This document shows, piece by piece, positions 26,384 to 35,157 of a stretch of 64,000 nucleotides of DNA. The position numbers were made by a program, and so were the translations under genes. The notes beneath the pieces were generated by a model. That model made no database searches. It was given only the letters and a program-made list of their open reading frames with translations, and had not been told where the DNA came from. This DNA comes from an uncultured Bacteroidia bacterium (GTDB taxonomy: Bacteria; Bacteroidota; Bacteroidia; Bacteroidales; UBA932), in contig CACWOH010000005.1 of assembly GCA_902762435.1 (NCBI GenBank), positions 51,873 through 115,872 on the forward strand, written 5' to 3'. Within the stretch, counting starts at the first letter, position 1; each line of letters opens with the position of its first letter.

Positions 26384-28113
26384 TGACTCCCGAAGCATTC
26401 CTCGCCGCGAAGGCCTCAGAGGCCATCAAAGCCGTTTACGGCGCCGAGGTCGATCCCGCGACCCTGCAGGTCCAGGTGACCCGCAAGGAGTTCGAGGGCG
26501 ACTTTACCCTGGTCGTGTTCCCGCTGCTCCGGATGACGCGGCAGAGCCCGGACGCCACCGGCACCGCCCTGGGCGACTGGCTGGTCGCCAACTGCCCGGA
26601 AGTCGCCTCCTACAATTCCGTCAAGGGTTTCCTCAATCTCAGCCTGTCCAACCTTTACTGGCGCGAGGCCCTCGCCGCCATCGTGGAAGACGGCTCCTAC
26701 GGGCAGCTGCCCGCCACGGGCCGCCGTGTGATGGTGGAGTTCTCTTCGCCCAACACCAACAAGCCGCTGCACCTCGGTCACATCCGCAACAACCTGCTGG
26801 GCGCCTCGGTTTCCGACCTGCTCAAGGCCGCCGGCGACGAGGTCATCAAGGCCACGCTGGTAAACGACCGCGGCGTGCACATCTGCAAGTCGATGTACGC
26901 CTGGCAGCAGCGCTTCCACGGCGCCACGCCCGAGAGCACCGGCAAGAAGGGCGACCACCTGGTGGGCGACTGCTACGTCGAGTTCGCCAAGATGGAGAAG
27001 GAGGACCCGTCCGTGATGGACAAGGTCCACGAGATGCTGGTGAAGTGGGAAGAGGGCGATCCGGCCGTGCGCAAGCTCTGGGAGACGATGAACGGCTGGG
27101 TGTTCGACGGCTTCGAGCAGACCTACAAGGCCCTCGGCATCACGTTCGACCGCACTTACTATGAGCACGATACCTACCTGCTCGGCAAGGAACTGGTGAA
27201 CCGCGGCCTCGAGATGGGCGTGTTCGTGAAGGATCCCGACGGCTCCGTTTGGTGCGACCTCACCGCCGACGGGCTGGACCGCAAGCTCCTGCTCCGTTCC
27301 GACGGCACTTCCGTGTACATCACGCAGGACCTCGGCACCGCCGAGCGCCGCTTCAGCGAATACAAGCTCGACTCGCACATCTACGTGGTGGGCGACGAGC
27401 AGAACTACCATTTCCAGGTGCTCAAGCTCATCCTGAAGAAGCTGGGCTTCGACTGGGCGGACCAGATCTTCCACCTGTCGTACGGCATGGTGGAGCTGCC
27501 GGAAGGCAAGATGAAGTCCCGCGAGGGCACCGTGGTGGACGCCGACGACCTCATCGAGAAGATGTACCAGGAGGCGAAGGCCACCTCTGAGGAGAGCGGC
27601 AAGCTCGAGGGCATCAGCGACGAGGAGAAGGAGCGGCTTTACCGGATGATCGGCCTGGGCGCGCTCAAGTACTTCATCCTCAAGGTGGATCCCAAGAAGA
27701 AGATGCTCTTCAATCCCAAGGAGTCTATCGACTTCAACGGCAACACCGGCCCCTTCATCCAGTACACCCACGCCCGCATCTGCTCCATCCTGCGCAAGGC
27801 GGCGGAGCAGGACCTGGCGGCCGCGCTGGACCCGAAGGTGGAGCTGAGCCCGAAGGAGGTCCGCCTCGTGAAGATCCTCGGCGCCTATCCGCAGAAGGTA
27901 GGGGAGGCCGCCGCAGCCTTCTCTCCCGCGCTTATCGCGAATTACTGCTACGACCTGGCGAAGGAGTTCAACCAGTACTACCACGATACCCCGATCCTCA
28001 AGGAACCGGACCGTGAAGTCCTTCAGATGCGTCTGGAGCTGATCTCCACGCTCGCTTCCGTGCTGCGCCGGGGCATGAAGATCCTGGGCATTGACTTACC
28101 GGACAGAATGTAA
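26383..28113 (+). CDS. argS: arginyl-tRNA synthetase
   Basis: A 576-residue class I synthetase that charges tRNA-Arg. The HIGH motif is HLGH at 130-133 within SSPNTNKPLHLGHIRNN, and the KMSK-equivalent is KMKSR at 376-380 within GKMKSREGTVVDADDL. The N-terminal Arg-specific domain (1-90) and the C-terminal DALR anticodon domain ending RRGMKILGIDLPDRM are present. The protein is slightly shorter than the roughly 595 residues of relatives. The ATG overlaps the last base of the rpoD stop (TGATG), so the two are probably co-translated. The 3' end overlaps the next gene. Confidence 0.96.
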   Translation: MTPEAFLAAKASEAIKAVYGAEVDPATLQVQVTRKEFEGDFTLVVFPLLRMTRQSPDATGTALGDWLVANCPEVASYNSVKGFLNLSLSNLYWREALAAIVEDGSYGQLPATGRRVMVEFSSPNTNKPLHLGHIRNNLLGASVSDLLKAAGDEVIKATLVNDRGVHICKSMYAWQQRFHGATPESTGKKGDHLVGDCYVEFAKMEKEDPSVMDKVHEMLVKWEEGDPAVRKLWETMNGWVFDGFEQTYKALGITFDRTYYEHDTYLLGKELVNRGLEMGVFVKDPDGSVWCDLTADGLDRKLLLRSDGTSVYITQDLGTAERRFSEYKLDSHIYVVGDEQNYHFQVLKLILKKLGFDWADQIFHLSYGMVELPEGKMKSREGTVVDADDLIEKMYQEAKATSEESGKLEGISDEEKERLYRMIGLGALKYFILKVDPKKKMLFNPKESIDFNGNTGPFIQYTHARICSILRKAAEQDLAAALDPKVELSPKEVRLVKILGAYPQKVGEAAAAFSPALIANYCYDLAKEFNQYYHDTPILKEPDREVLQMRLELISTLASVLRRGMKILGIDLPDRM

Positions 28114-29938
28114 TATCCCCACTTCCGTCAAGGAGGTGCAGCAACTGGGCTGGGACTGGATCGACGTCATCCTTTTCACCGGAGACGCTTTCGTGGACCA
28201 TCCCAGTTTCGGAACGGCCTGCATCGCGCGGTACCTGGAGAAAGCCGGGTACCGCGTGGCGGTCGTACCCCAGCCGAACTGGCGCGACGACCTGCGGGAT
28301 TTCCGCAAGCTGGGCGCGCCGCGGCTGTATTTCGCGGTGAACGCCGGGGCGATGGATTCGATGGTCAACCACTACACGGCCGCGAAGCGCCTGCGCCACG
28401 ACGACGCCTATACCCCCGAGGGCCGGGCTGGCCAGCGGCCGGACCGCGCCGTGACGGTGTACACGAAGATCCTGAAGCAGCTGTGGCCCGACGTGCCGGT
28501 GGTGATCGGCGGCGTGGAGGCCTCGCTGCGGCGCCTGACGCATTACGACTACTGGGAGGACCGGCTGATGCCGTCCATCCTCGTGGACAGCGGTGCCGAC
28601 TGGCTCTGTTACGGGATGGGGGAGCGCCCGATGCTCGAACTCACCCGCGCCATCGAATCCGGCCGCAACCGCCGCCAGATTGAACATATTCCCCAGATCG
28701 CTTTTTACCGTACCGGCAGTATCGGCGTAGTGAAGACCGGGAGAGCCCCGGAAAACCGTAGCCGCCCGTGGCTCGTGAACGGGGGGGACCCGCTGCAAAG
28801 CAGTGGGGGGGATGAGCGAAGCGAAGTTTTCAGGGGCTCTTCCGGCGGAACGGAGCCGATACTGCTGAATTCATTCGAGCAGTGCCTAAAGGACAAGCGG
28901 GCGTTTGCGGAAAACTTCCATCATATTGAGATCCAGGCGAATGTGCTCCACGCGCAGACGCTGGTCGAGCCCGTCGGCGACGGCTACGTGCAGGTGAACC
29001 CGCCGTACCCGCCCGCAACGACGGAAGAGATGGACGCCTGCTGGGACCTCCCGTTTACCAAGCTCCCGCACCCCCGCTACAAAGGCAAGCGCATCCCGGC
29101 CTATGACATGATCAAGGACTCGATCATCACCCACCGGGGCTGCTTCGGCGGCTGCAACTTCTGCACGATCGCTGCCCACCAGGGCAAGTTCATCCAGTCC
29201 CGCAGCGAAGCCTCCATCCTGGACGAGGTGCGCAAACTGGCCGCCATGCCGGAATTCCACGGCAACATCTCCGACCTGGGCGCCCCCACGGCCAACATGT
29301 ACGGGATGCACGGCAGGAACCTGGACCTCTGCGCGAAATGCCGACGGCAGTCCTGCCTCTTCCCGGGGCCCTGCCCGAACCTGGACCGCTCGCACAAGCG
29401 CGTGCTGGAACTCTACCGGCAGGTGGATGCCGTGAAGGGCGTGCGCCACTCCTACATCGGCAGCGGCGTGCGCTACGACCTCTTCCTGGACGAGAAGGGA
29501 TTCATCGACGAGACCGGCAAGCCGTACCTGCGCGAGCTGATGCTCAAACATACCTCCGGCCGCCTCAAGGTCGCCCCCGAACACACGGAAGACAAGGTGC
29601 TGCACTATATGGGCAAACCGTCCTTCCGCCTGTTCGAGCGGCTGCGCACCGAGTTCGACAGGATCAACCGCGAGAACGGCACGCACACCGAACTGGTGCC
29701 CTATTTCATCTCCTCGCATCCCGGCTGCACGCTTGACGATATGCGGCGCCTCGCCGCAAACCCCTGTCTGAAAGGGATTTGGATGGAGCAGGTGCAGGAC
29801 TTTATGCCCACGCCCATGACCACCTCGTCGGTGATGTTCTGGTCCGGACTGGACCCCCGCACGATGAAGCCGGTCTGGACGGAGCGGGATATGTTGAAAA
29901 AAAAGCAGCAGAAAGCACTTTTTTTTAAGAAAAAGTAA
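28091..29938 (+). CDS. YgiQ family radical SAM protein carrying an in-frame repeat insertion
   Basis: A 615-residue UPF0313/YgiQ protein. The N-terminal B12-like domain (LGWDWIDVILFTGDAFVDHP, PQPNWRDDLRDFRKLG) is followed by the radical SAM core with the cluster motif CFGGCNFC in HRGCFGGCNFCTIAAHQG, and a second Cys set CAKCRRQSC...CPNLDRSHKR. No ATG fits the conserved N-terminus, so the TTG at 28091, 23 nt inside argS, is the likely start. Between QIAFYRT and the conserved SFEQCLKDKRAFAENF, residues about 216-251 are Gly/Ser/Arg-rich and are encoded by a palindromic element; relatives have a much shorter link. The enzymatic reaction of the family is unknown. Whether the enlarged loop is tolerated is untested. 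Confidence 0.9.
   Translation: MTYRTECNIPTSVKEVQQLGWDWIDVILFTGDAFVDHPSFGTACIARYLEKAGYRVAVVPQPNWRDDLRDFRKLGAPRLYFAVNAGAMDSMVNHYTAAKRLRHDDAYTPEGRAGQRPDRAVTVYTKILKQLWPDVPVVIGGVEASLRRLTHYDYWEDRLMPSILVDSGADWLCYGMGERPMLELTRAIESGRNRRQIEHIPQIAFYRTGSIGVVKTGRAPENRSRPWLVNGGDPLQSSGGDERSEVFRGSSGGTEPILLNSFEQCLKDKRAFAENFHHIEIQANVLHAQTLVEPVGDGYVQVNPPYPPATTEEMDACWDLPFTKLPHPRYKGKRIPAYDMIKDSIITHRGCFGGCNFCTIAAHQGKFIQSRSEASILDEVRKLAAMPEFHGNISDLGAPTANMYGMHGRNLDLCAKCRRQSCLFPGPCPNLDRSHKRVLELYRQVDAVKGVRHSYIGSGVRYDLFLDEKGFIDETGKPYLRELMLKHTSGRLKVAPEHTEDKVLHYMGKPSFRLFERLRTEFDRINRENGTHTELVPYFISSHPGCTLDDMRRLAANPCLKGIWMEQVQDFMPTPMTTSSVMFWSGLDPRTMKPVWTERDMLKKKQQKALFFKKK
28737..28845. repeat. structured palindromic element (copy A) inside ygiQ
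   Basis: Outer arms 28742-28756 and 28826-28840 pair over 14 of 15 positions and extend with CCGG at both ends. Inside are two further hairpins, CCCGT/ACGGG and CCCGCTGC/GCAGTGGG, then GAGCGAAGCGAAG. The inner 69 nt align at about three quarters identity with 53227-53296, with compensatory changes in all three stems. The element is read in frame with no stop codon. Confidence 0.85.
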
Positions 29939-29980
29939 TTATACTTGCACCACATAATTAAACGAACTAACCCTATTCCT

Positions 29981-30349
29981 ATGGCACAGGACAACAGAAA
30001 ACGTCACATTGTCAGCTACGAAAACATGTCACCTGAACTGGCTGCGGCATTTGCAGCAAAGTACCCGAAAGGCTTCAACGACTATCTGCCCGACCTTACC
30101 CGCTATACCAAACCCGATGGTACGCCCTTCTATGCCGTGCTGATCGAGTTGCCGGAGGATATCTATCTCGTCAAGATCAAGGTCCAGATCGACAATCCTG
30201 ACGATATCGAGCGCTGGCTCGAAGGCGAAGAGGAGGCGGAGACCGAGTCCATGGCCGGTACCTCCGGGGCTTCCGACTCCGAAGGCGAGACCCTTCCTGA
30301 CGACAACATCTCCCAGTATGGCGGAGATGACGACGCTTCGGACGCCTAG
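29981..30349 (+). CDS. conserved Bacteroidales hypothetical protein
   Basis: A 122-residue soluble protein beginning MAQDNRKRHIVSYENMSPEL, a start I associate with a small conserved protein of this order. The N-terminal 85 residues form an alpha/beta domain (ELAAAFAAKYPKGFNDYLPD, then a beta hairpin GTPFYAVLIELPEDIYLVKIKV). The last 35 residues are an acidic, Ser/Gly-rich disordered tail. No function is known. A weak -7 box (TATACTTG) lies at 29940-29947. The stop codon overlaps the GTG start of the chloride channel by 1 nt, so the two are co-expressed. Confidence 0.8.
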   Translation: MAQDNRKRHIVSYENMSPELAAAFAAKYPKGFNDYLPDLTRYTKPDGTPFYAVLIELPEDIYLVKIKVQIDNPDDIERWLEGEEEAETESMAGTSGASDSEGETLPDDNISQYGGDDDASDA

Positions 30350-32091
30350 TGAAGTTCCCGTTCAGACATATTCCTGAACGCAGCAAACTCCTGCTGCTCA
30401 GCCTGATGGTCGGCGTGCTCTCCGGGTGCGCCGCCGTCTTTTTGGATTGGTCGATCCATCAGATCAAGCGGCTGCTCAACCAGGGATTCCACGCCAGTTA
30501 CGATTGGCAGTACCTGGTCCTGCCGGGCATCGGCATGCTGATCTCCCTGCTGCTGGTCCGCTACCTGATCCGCGACAATATCGGCCACGGCGTGACCAAG
30601 GCCCTGCTGGCCGTGTCCCGCAACGACTCCAAGATCAAGGCGCACAACACCTGGTCTTCGATCCTGACTTCCAGCATCACCATCGGTTTCGGCGGTTCCG
30701 TGGGTGCCGAGGCGCCCATTGTCTATACAGGCGCCGCCATCGGTTCTAACCTGGGCCGCGCCGCCGGCCTGTCCTACCGGAACGTTACGCTCCTGTTGGG
30801 GTGCGGCGCCGCCGGTGCCGTGGCGGGCATCTTCAAGGCCCCGCTTGCGGGTGTGCTCTTCACGCTGGAGATCCTGCTCTTCAACGTGTCGATGAAGTCG
30901 TTGCTGCCGCTGCTCATCTCCACCATCTCCGCGACGGTGGTTTCCTATGTGTTCCGGGGCCAGACGCCGGTCTTCGCCTGCACGCTCACGCCGTTCTCGA
31001 TGGGGAACATCCCGTTCTACCTCGTCCTGGGCATCTTCGGCGGCCTGGGTTCGCTGTATTTCATGCGTACGACCCTCTTCCTGGAAGACCGCATCGGCAA
31101 AATCGGCAACCCGTACCTTCGCTGGGGCATCTGCGCCCTGGCGCTGGGTCTGCTCATCTTCTTGTTCCCGCCGTTGTACGGCGAGGGCTACGATTCCCTG
31201 GGAGCGCTGCTGAACGGACAGGAACTGGACCTGGAAGGGCGCTCGCTGCTTTCGTTCCTGCTGGACTGGAAGTGGGGCGTGCCGCTGTTCTTCCTGCTGA
31301 TCTTCCTGTTGAAGGTGGTGGCGATGACCGCGACCAACGCCGGCGGGGGCGTGGGCGGCACGTTCGGTCCGACGCTGTTCGCCGGGGCCATCCTGGGCTT
31401 CTTCTTCGCGCGCTTCTGTAACCTGCTGGGTTTCAGCGTGCCGGAGCAGAATTTCGCCCTCGTGGGCATGGCTGCGCTGATGGCCGGCGTGATGCAGGCG
31501 CCGATGACGGCGATCTTCCTCATCGCCGAGATTTCCGGCGGCTATGAACTGCTGATCCCGCTCATCCTGACTTCCACCGTGGCGTTCGGAACGCTGCGCA
31601 TCTTCGAGAAGTATTCCATTTATACCAAGCGCATTGCGCAGAGCGGCGACCTCCTCACGCACGACAGCGACCAGGCGGTGCTGACGCTTATGCACCTGGA
31701 TTCGCTGATCCGCGACAAGTACCCGCGCGTGCAGATCGACGCCACGCTGCGCGAGGTGGCTTCCGTGGTTGCCGGGACCGACGCCGCCGTGCTGGCGGTG
31801 CTCGACCGGCAGGGGCGTTTCCAGGGCATGGTCGACCTGGCCACCGCCCGCAAGCCCCTGCTGGACCCGTCGAAGTACGACAGCTGGCATGTCTATAACA
31901 TCATGGAGTCCGCACCGGATTATATCTATGCCGGAGAGAAGATGGAGTCCGTGATGGCGAAGTTCGACCGCACCGGCGCCTGGCGCCTTCCGGTCGTGGA
32001 CGCCGACCGCAAGTACCTGGGTTTCATCTCCAAGTCCCGCCTCCTGATGGCTTACCGCGCCGAGCTGAAGGAAATTGCTTCTGAAGACTGA
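30349..32091 (+). CDS. ClC-type chloride channel/transporter with CBS domains
   Basis: A 580-residue ClC protein with about 10-12 membrane helices in residues 15-440. The selectivity sequences are recognisable: GFGGSVGAEAPIVYTGAA and GGVGGTFGPTLFAGAILGFF, with a later MQAPMTAIFLIAEISGGYELL. Two CBS domains occupy about 445-575 and may sense adenine nucleotides. The GXXXP-type anion site is SVGAEAP, where an Ala replaces the usual Arg of GREGP. It probably moves chloride or fluoride, coupled or not to protons. The start is the GTG overlapping the previous TAG. Confidence 0.92.
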   Translation: MKFPFRHIPERSKLLLLSLMVGVLSGCAAVFLDWSIHQIKRLLNQGFHASYDWQYLVLPGIGMLISLLLVRYLIRDNIGHGVTKALLAVSRNDSKIKAHNTWSSILTSSITIGFGGSVGAEAPIVYTGAAIGSNLGRAAGLSYRNVTLLLGCGAAGAVAGIFKAPLAGVLFTLEILLFNVSMKSLLPLLISTISATVVSYVFRGQTPVFACTLTPFSMGNIPFYLVLGIFGGLGSLYFMRTTLFLEDRIGKIGNPYLRWGICALALGLLIFLFPPLYGEGYDSLGALLNGQELDLEGRSLLSFLLDWKWGVPLFFLLIFLLKVVAMTATNAGGGVGGTFGPTLFAGAILGFFFARFCNLLGFSVPEQNFALVGMAALMAGVMQAPMTAIFLIAEISGGYELLIPLILTSTVAFGTLRIFEKYSIYTKRIAQSGDLLTHDSDQAVLTLMHLDSLIRDKYPRVQIDATLREVASVVAGTDAAVLAVLDRQGRFQGMVDLATARKPLLDPSKYDSWHVYNIMESAPDYIYAGEKMESVMAKFDRTGAWRLPVVDADRKYLGFISKSRLLMAYRAELKEIASED

Positions 32092-32201
32092 TTCCTGCCG
32101 ACAGCGGATAGCGGAGCGGAAAATGTTTTTTCGGCAAACCTGCCCGAAAAATAATTTCCGTCCGCCCCGTCTGGAAGACTCCGTCTGCCGGCGTTTTTGT
32201 G

Positions 32202-32209
32202 TATATTTG
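32202..32209 (+). promoter_or_regulatory. -7 box (TATATTTG) for dtd
   Basis: Perfect match ending 4 nt before the dtd ATG, implying a leaderless mRNA. The 120 bp before it (32092-32201) hold a short AT-rich inverted repeat and no gene. Confidence 0.72.
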
Positions 32210-32213
32210 CAAT

Positions 32214-32666
32214 ATGCGTGTAGTAATTCAAAGGGTGAGCGGGGCGTCCGTGTCGATCGGCGGGCGGGTGCGGGCTTCCATCGGGCCGGGCCTGCTGGTC
32301 CTGCTGGGCATCGGCCCGGAAGACGGGCCGGAGGATATCGACTGGCTGGTGCGGAAAGTCGCCGGCCTGCGGATCTTCGACGACGAGGCCGGGGTAATGA
32401 ACCGGAGCGTCGTGGAGATGGGGGGCGAGGCGCTGGTCGTGAGCCAGTTTACCCTGATGGCTTCCACCAAAAAAGGCAACCGGCCGTCCTATATCGGAGC
32501 GGCCGGTCACGAACTGGCAATTCCCTTGTATAAGTCTTTCTGTCAGGCGCTTGCCGCCGCCATCGGGCGTCCGGTAGGGACCGGTGAATTCGGCGCCGAC
32601 ATGCAGGTGGCCCTCGTCAACGACGGTCCCGTCACCATCTGCATTGACTCCAAGAACCGGGTCTGA
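32214..32666 (+). CDS. dtd: D-aminoacyl-tRNA deacylase
   Basis: A 150-residue DTD, full family length, that hydrolyses D-amino acids (and glycine from tRNA-Ala) from mischarged tRNAs. The N-terminus MRVVIQRVSGASVSIGG, the catalytic SQFTLMAST motif and the cross-subunit NDGPVTICID Gly-Pro motif are all present. The start is set by the conserved N-terminus and the adjacent promoter box. It ends back to back with the TPR gene: both stops share the TGATCA at 32664-32669. Confidence 0.95.
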   Translation: MRVVIQRVSGASVSIGGRVRASIGPGLLVLLGIGPEDGPEDIDWLVRKVAGLRIFDDEAGVMNRSVVEMGGEALVVSQFTLMASTKKGNRPSYIGAAGHELAIPLYKSFCQALAAAIGRPVGTGEFGADMQVALVNDGPVTICIDSKNRV

Positions 32667-33818
32667 TCACTCTTGCATAAACAGTTCTGCGGTCATCCGT
32701 TCGACGCCGGAGTCGGCGATCTCGCGGCCGCGGGAACCGGGGGCGAAGGCTGTCTGGGCCTTTTTGTACCAGGAGAGGGCGTTCTTGTAGTCCTTCTTGT
32801 ATTCGTAGCACTGTGCGATCATGTAATAGGCGGAATAGTGCTTCGGGCTGTATTCCAGCATCTGCCGGTATTCCTGGATGCAAAGGTCGTATTTCCCGTA
32901 TTTGTAGGCCGTCAGCGCATAGTTCTGGTGGGCGGCGGAGGTGGTCGCGATCAGTTTGGCGTCCGGTTTCAGCCTTTTGAGGGCTTTGTCGTACCACGCT
33001 TCCCAGCCCGGCTTGAACAGGTCTCCCAGCAACTTGGCGATCGTAATGGCCAGGCCGACGTCCGAGGAGTCCCGCTGCCAGGCCAGTTCGAATTCCTGTT
33101 CTGCCGCCCAGGTCCTGCCGAATTGCTGGGCGCATTGGCCAAGATAATAATGGACGGCATAGCCGTCGTCGCCGAGCTTGTGCATCCGGTTGAAATCGGC
33201 CTCGGCGGCCTCATACTGTCCTTTGGCGAAATGTGCCACGCCGCTGACCGGCAGGATGGTCAGGTTGTCCGGCTCTTCGGCGAGGAAAGCTGCCGTGAGG
33301 GAGAGGACTTCGTCATATTGCTCCCGGCCCAGCAGGATGCCGGATAATTTGTTGAGTACGGATTCGTTGTGCGGACGCCGTGCCAGCGCCCGGCGGTAAT
33401 ACCACTCGGCGGAATCCCGCCGCTCCAGCTGGTTGAAAGCATCTCCGACCAGCGAGAGTACCTGCGTGATGGAATCGCGCTGCAGGACTTCGCGTCCGAA
33501 TCCGATGGCCGGTTCATACTGCCTGCCGCGGTAGAGCAGGTTCATCAGTCGGAGTTTGTAGAGGAGTTTCTCCGGCTGCATTTCCGCCAGCAGGGCATAT
33601 TGGGCCAGGGCTTCGGCGGCGTTGCCGCTCTGGTAGTGGCAGTCCGCCAACTCCTCCAGCAGGACCGGCTGCGGCCCCTGTTCCGCCATCATCTGCGTCA
33701 GGGCGGCGACCGCCTCGTCGTATTTCCAGAGCTGCTTGAGCTCCCGTACGGCACCGATCTCCTGCGCGGAAAGGGCGCAGGAGATCAGGAGTGCCGGGAC
33801 GAGGAGCCGCACGTTCAT
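32667..33818 (-). CDS. secreted TPR protein
   Basis: A 383-residue protein with a signal peptide (cleavage after about CALSAQ) and at least eight TPR-like helix pairs covering nearly the whole chain (for example EAVAALTQMMAEQGPQPVLLEELADCHYQSG and GQYEAAEADFNRMHKLGDD). TPR arrays bind other proteins; the location would be the periplasm. It is the third gene of the BlaI-BlaR1-TPR operon, starting 1 nt after the BlaR1 stop, so it is probably an accessory of that signalling pair. Confidence 0.85.
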   Translation of the reverse strand: MNVRLLVPALLISCALSAQEIGAVRELKQLWKYDEAVAALTQMMAEQGPQPVLLEELADCHYQSGNAAEALAQYALLAEMQPEKLLYKLRLMNLLYRGRQYEPAIGFGREVLQRDSITQVLSLVGDAFNQLERRDSAEWYYRRALARRPHNESVLNKLSGILLGREQYDEVLSLTAAFLAEEPDNLTILPVSGVAHFAKGQYEAAEADFNRMHKLGDDGYAVHYYLGQCAQQFGRTWAAEQEFELAWQRDSSDVGLAITIAKLLGDLFKPGWEAWYDKALKRLKPDAKLIATTSAAHQNYALTAYKYGKYDLCIQEYRQMLEYSPKHYSAYYMIAQCYEYKKDYKNALSWYKKAQTAFAPGSRGREIADSGVERMTAELFMQE

Positions 33819-33819
33819 C

Positions 33820-35157
33820 TTATTTTTTCGTCTTGATCAGGATGACGCCGTTCTTGGCCTCCTCGCCATACTTCCGGACAGCAGCTTCGTCTTTGAGGAC
33901 CTCCATGGACTCGATGGTGGAAGGGTCGATGCTGCTGATTTCTCCGATGAACTTCTCGCCGTCCAGGTAGATGAGCGGGGGCTTGCCGTCCTGATAACCG
34001 GGCTCCCATTTCGGGGAGGCGGAGAGCACGCGTACCGCTTCGGCATCTAACGCCGGATGGACGCCGCGCAGGACTTTGGCATTGCGGACGGATCCGTCTT
34101 CGCAGATTTCGAAGCCGACCATCACGCGGCCCTGGAGGCCGGCTTCCTTAGCTTCGGCGGGGTAGGTAAGATGCTCGGCGACCCAGAGGGAGAACGCACC
34201 GGCGTCTTTACCCTGGAAGGTAGGGTGTTTTTCCAGCATACTGAAGGGGACGGCGGCCGTGTCCGTGCTGTCGGGTGCGGCAATCTCGGACGTGCCGGGG
34301 GAAGCGGGGCGGATTTCCGCCCGTGCGGGGTTGCACAGGAACATCGTCCCTGCGAGGAAGGGGAGGAGCGCGGCATAGGCGAGGCGCATCCAGCCGGAAG
34401 TGGGTTTGTGCTGCATCATGGCGATTCTTTGTTTGAGTTTGGCGTGGTTGAAGCCGTTGGCCAGGGAGAAACGCTGCTCTCCCACGGCTTTCCGTACCAG
34501 AAGTAATTGATATGAGGTAACATCGATGCCTTTCCGGAGGAGGCCTTCATCGGCCTCGTATTCGTGCAGGAGCCTGAGCTCCGCGCGGGCGATCCACACC
34601 AGCGGATTGAACCAGTGCAGGGCGCAGGCGGCGCTCATCAGCAGGACGTCCAGCGAGTGGCGGCAGCGGATGTGCTGCAGTTCGTGGGCGAGGATCGTGG
34701 GGTATTTCTCATAATCGCCGCGGCTCATCACCACGCGGCGGCCCCAGCTGAAGGAGGGAACGTCCCGTTCCAGGAGGGTCAGGCGGCAGCCTTCGCACGG
34801 CTGCTGCGTTCCGCTGCGGATGATGCGGCTTGTCCGGACGACGGACACCAGACAGAGCGCCAGGATGGCCGCCACGCCCGCCGCATAGAGCATGCTGAGC
34901 CAGGGGAAGGGGGCTGCGGAGCCGCCGGCGGGCTCGCCGGCCATCACCAGGGTTTCTGCGGAGACGGGGAGGGACTCCGGCAGTATGACGGTGCGCAGGC
35001 GCAGGAGCGGAAGCAGGTGGCAGATGACCGTGCCGGCCAGCAGGGCGATGCGGTTGAAACGGAACAGGGATGTCCGCCGCATCACCAGCAGGAAGAAGGC
35101 GTAGAAGAGGGCCAGGTACAGGCTCGCCCGCGCGATGTAAAGAAGGAACGGTGTCAT
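33820..35157 (-). CDS. BlaR1-type (M56) membrane metallopeptidase with TonB-like C-terminus
   Basis: A 445-residue protein. Membrane spans occur at about 5-26, 36-58 and 85-107, before the M56 zinc site HELQH at 158-162 (ILAHELQHIRCRHSLD). A fourth span (about 255-275) precedes a TonB C-terminal domain (LTYPAEAKEAGLQGRVMVGFEICEDGSV) and a final segment like a TonB-receptor plug (KYGEEAKNGVILIKTK). BlaR1 proteins cleave the partner repressor on sensing a signal. Here the sensor side is TonB/plug-like rather than a penicillin-binding domain, so the trigger is unlikely to be a beta-lactam. The start overlaps the BlaI stop by 4 nt. Confidence 0.9.
   Translation of the reverse strand: MTPFLLYIARASLYLALFYAFFLLVMRRTSLFRFNRIALLAGTVICHLLPLLRLRTVILPESLPVSAETLVMAGEPAGGSAAPFPWLSMLYAAGVAAILALCLVSVVRTSRIIRSGTQQPCEGCRLTLLERDVPSFSWGRRVVMSRGDYEKYPTILAHELQHIRCRHSLDVLLMSAACALHWFNPLVWIARAELRLLHEYEADEGLLRKGIDVTSYQLLLVRKAVGEQRFSLANGFNHAKLKQRIAMMQHKPTSGWMRLAYAALLPFLAGTMFLCNPARAEIRPASPGTSEIAAPDSTDTAAVPFSMLEKHPTFQGKDAGAFSLWVAEHLTYPAEAKEAGLQGRVMVGFEICEDGSVRNAKVLRGVHPALDAEAVRVLSASPKWEPGYQDGKPPLIYLDGEKFIGEISSIDPSTIESMEVLKDEAAVRKYGEEAKNGVILIKTKK

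Noticed and set aside
32127-32151. Inverted repeat TTTTTCGG/CCGAAAAA after the ClC gene
   Set aside because: The stem ends in A's on the plus strand, so it is a poor terminator for the ClC transcript, and no minus-strand gene needs it; kept only as a weak possibility.
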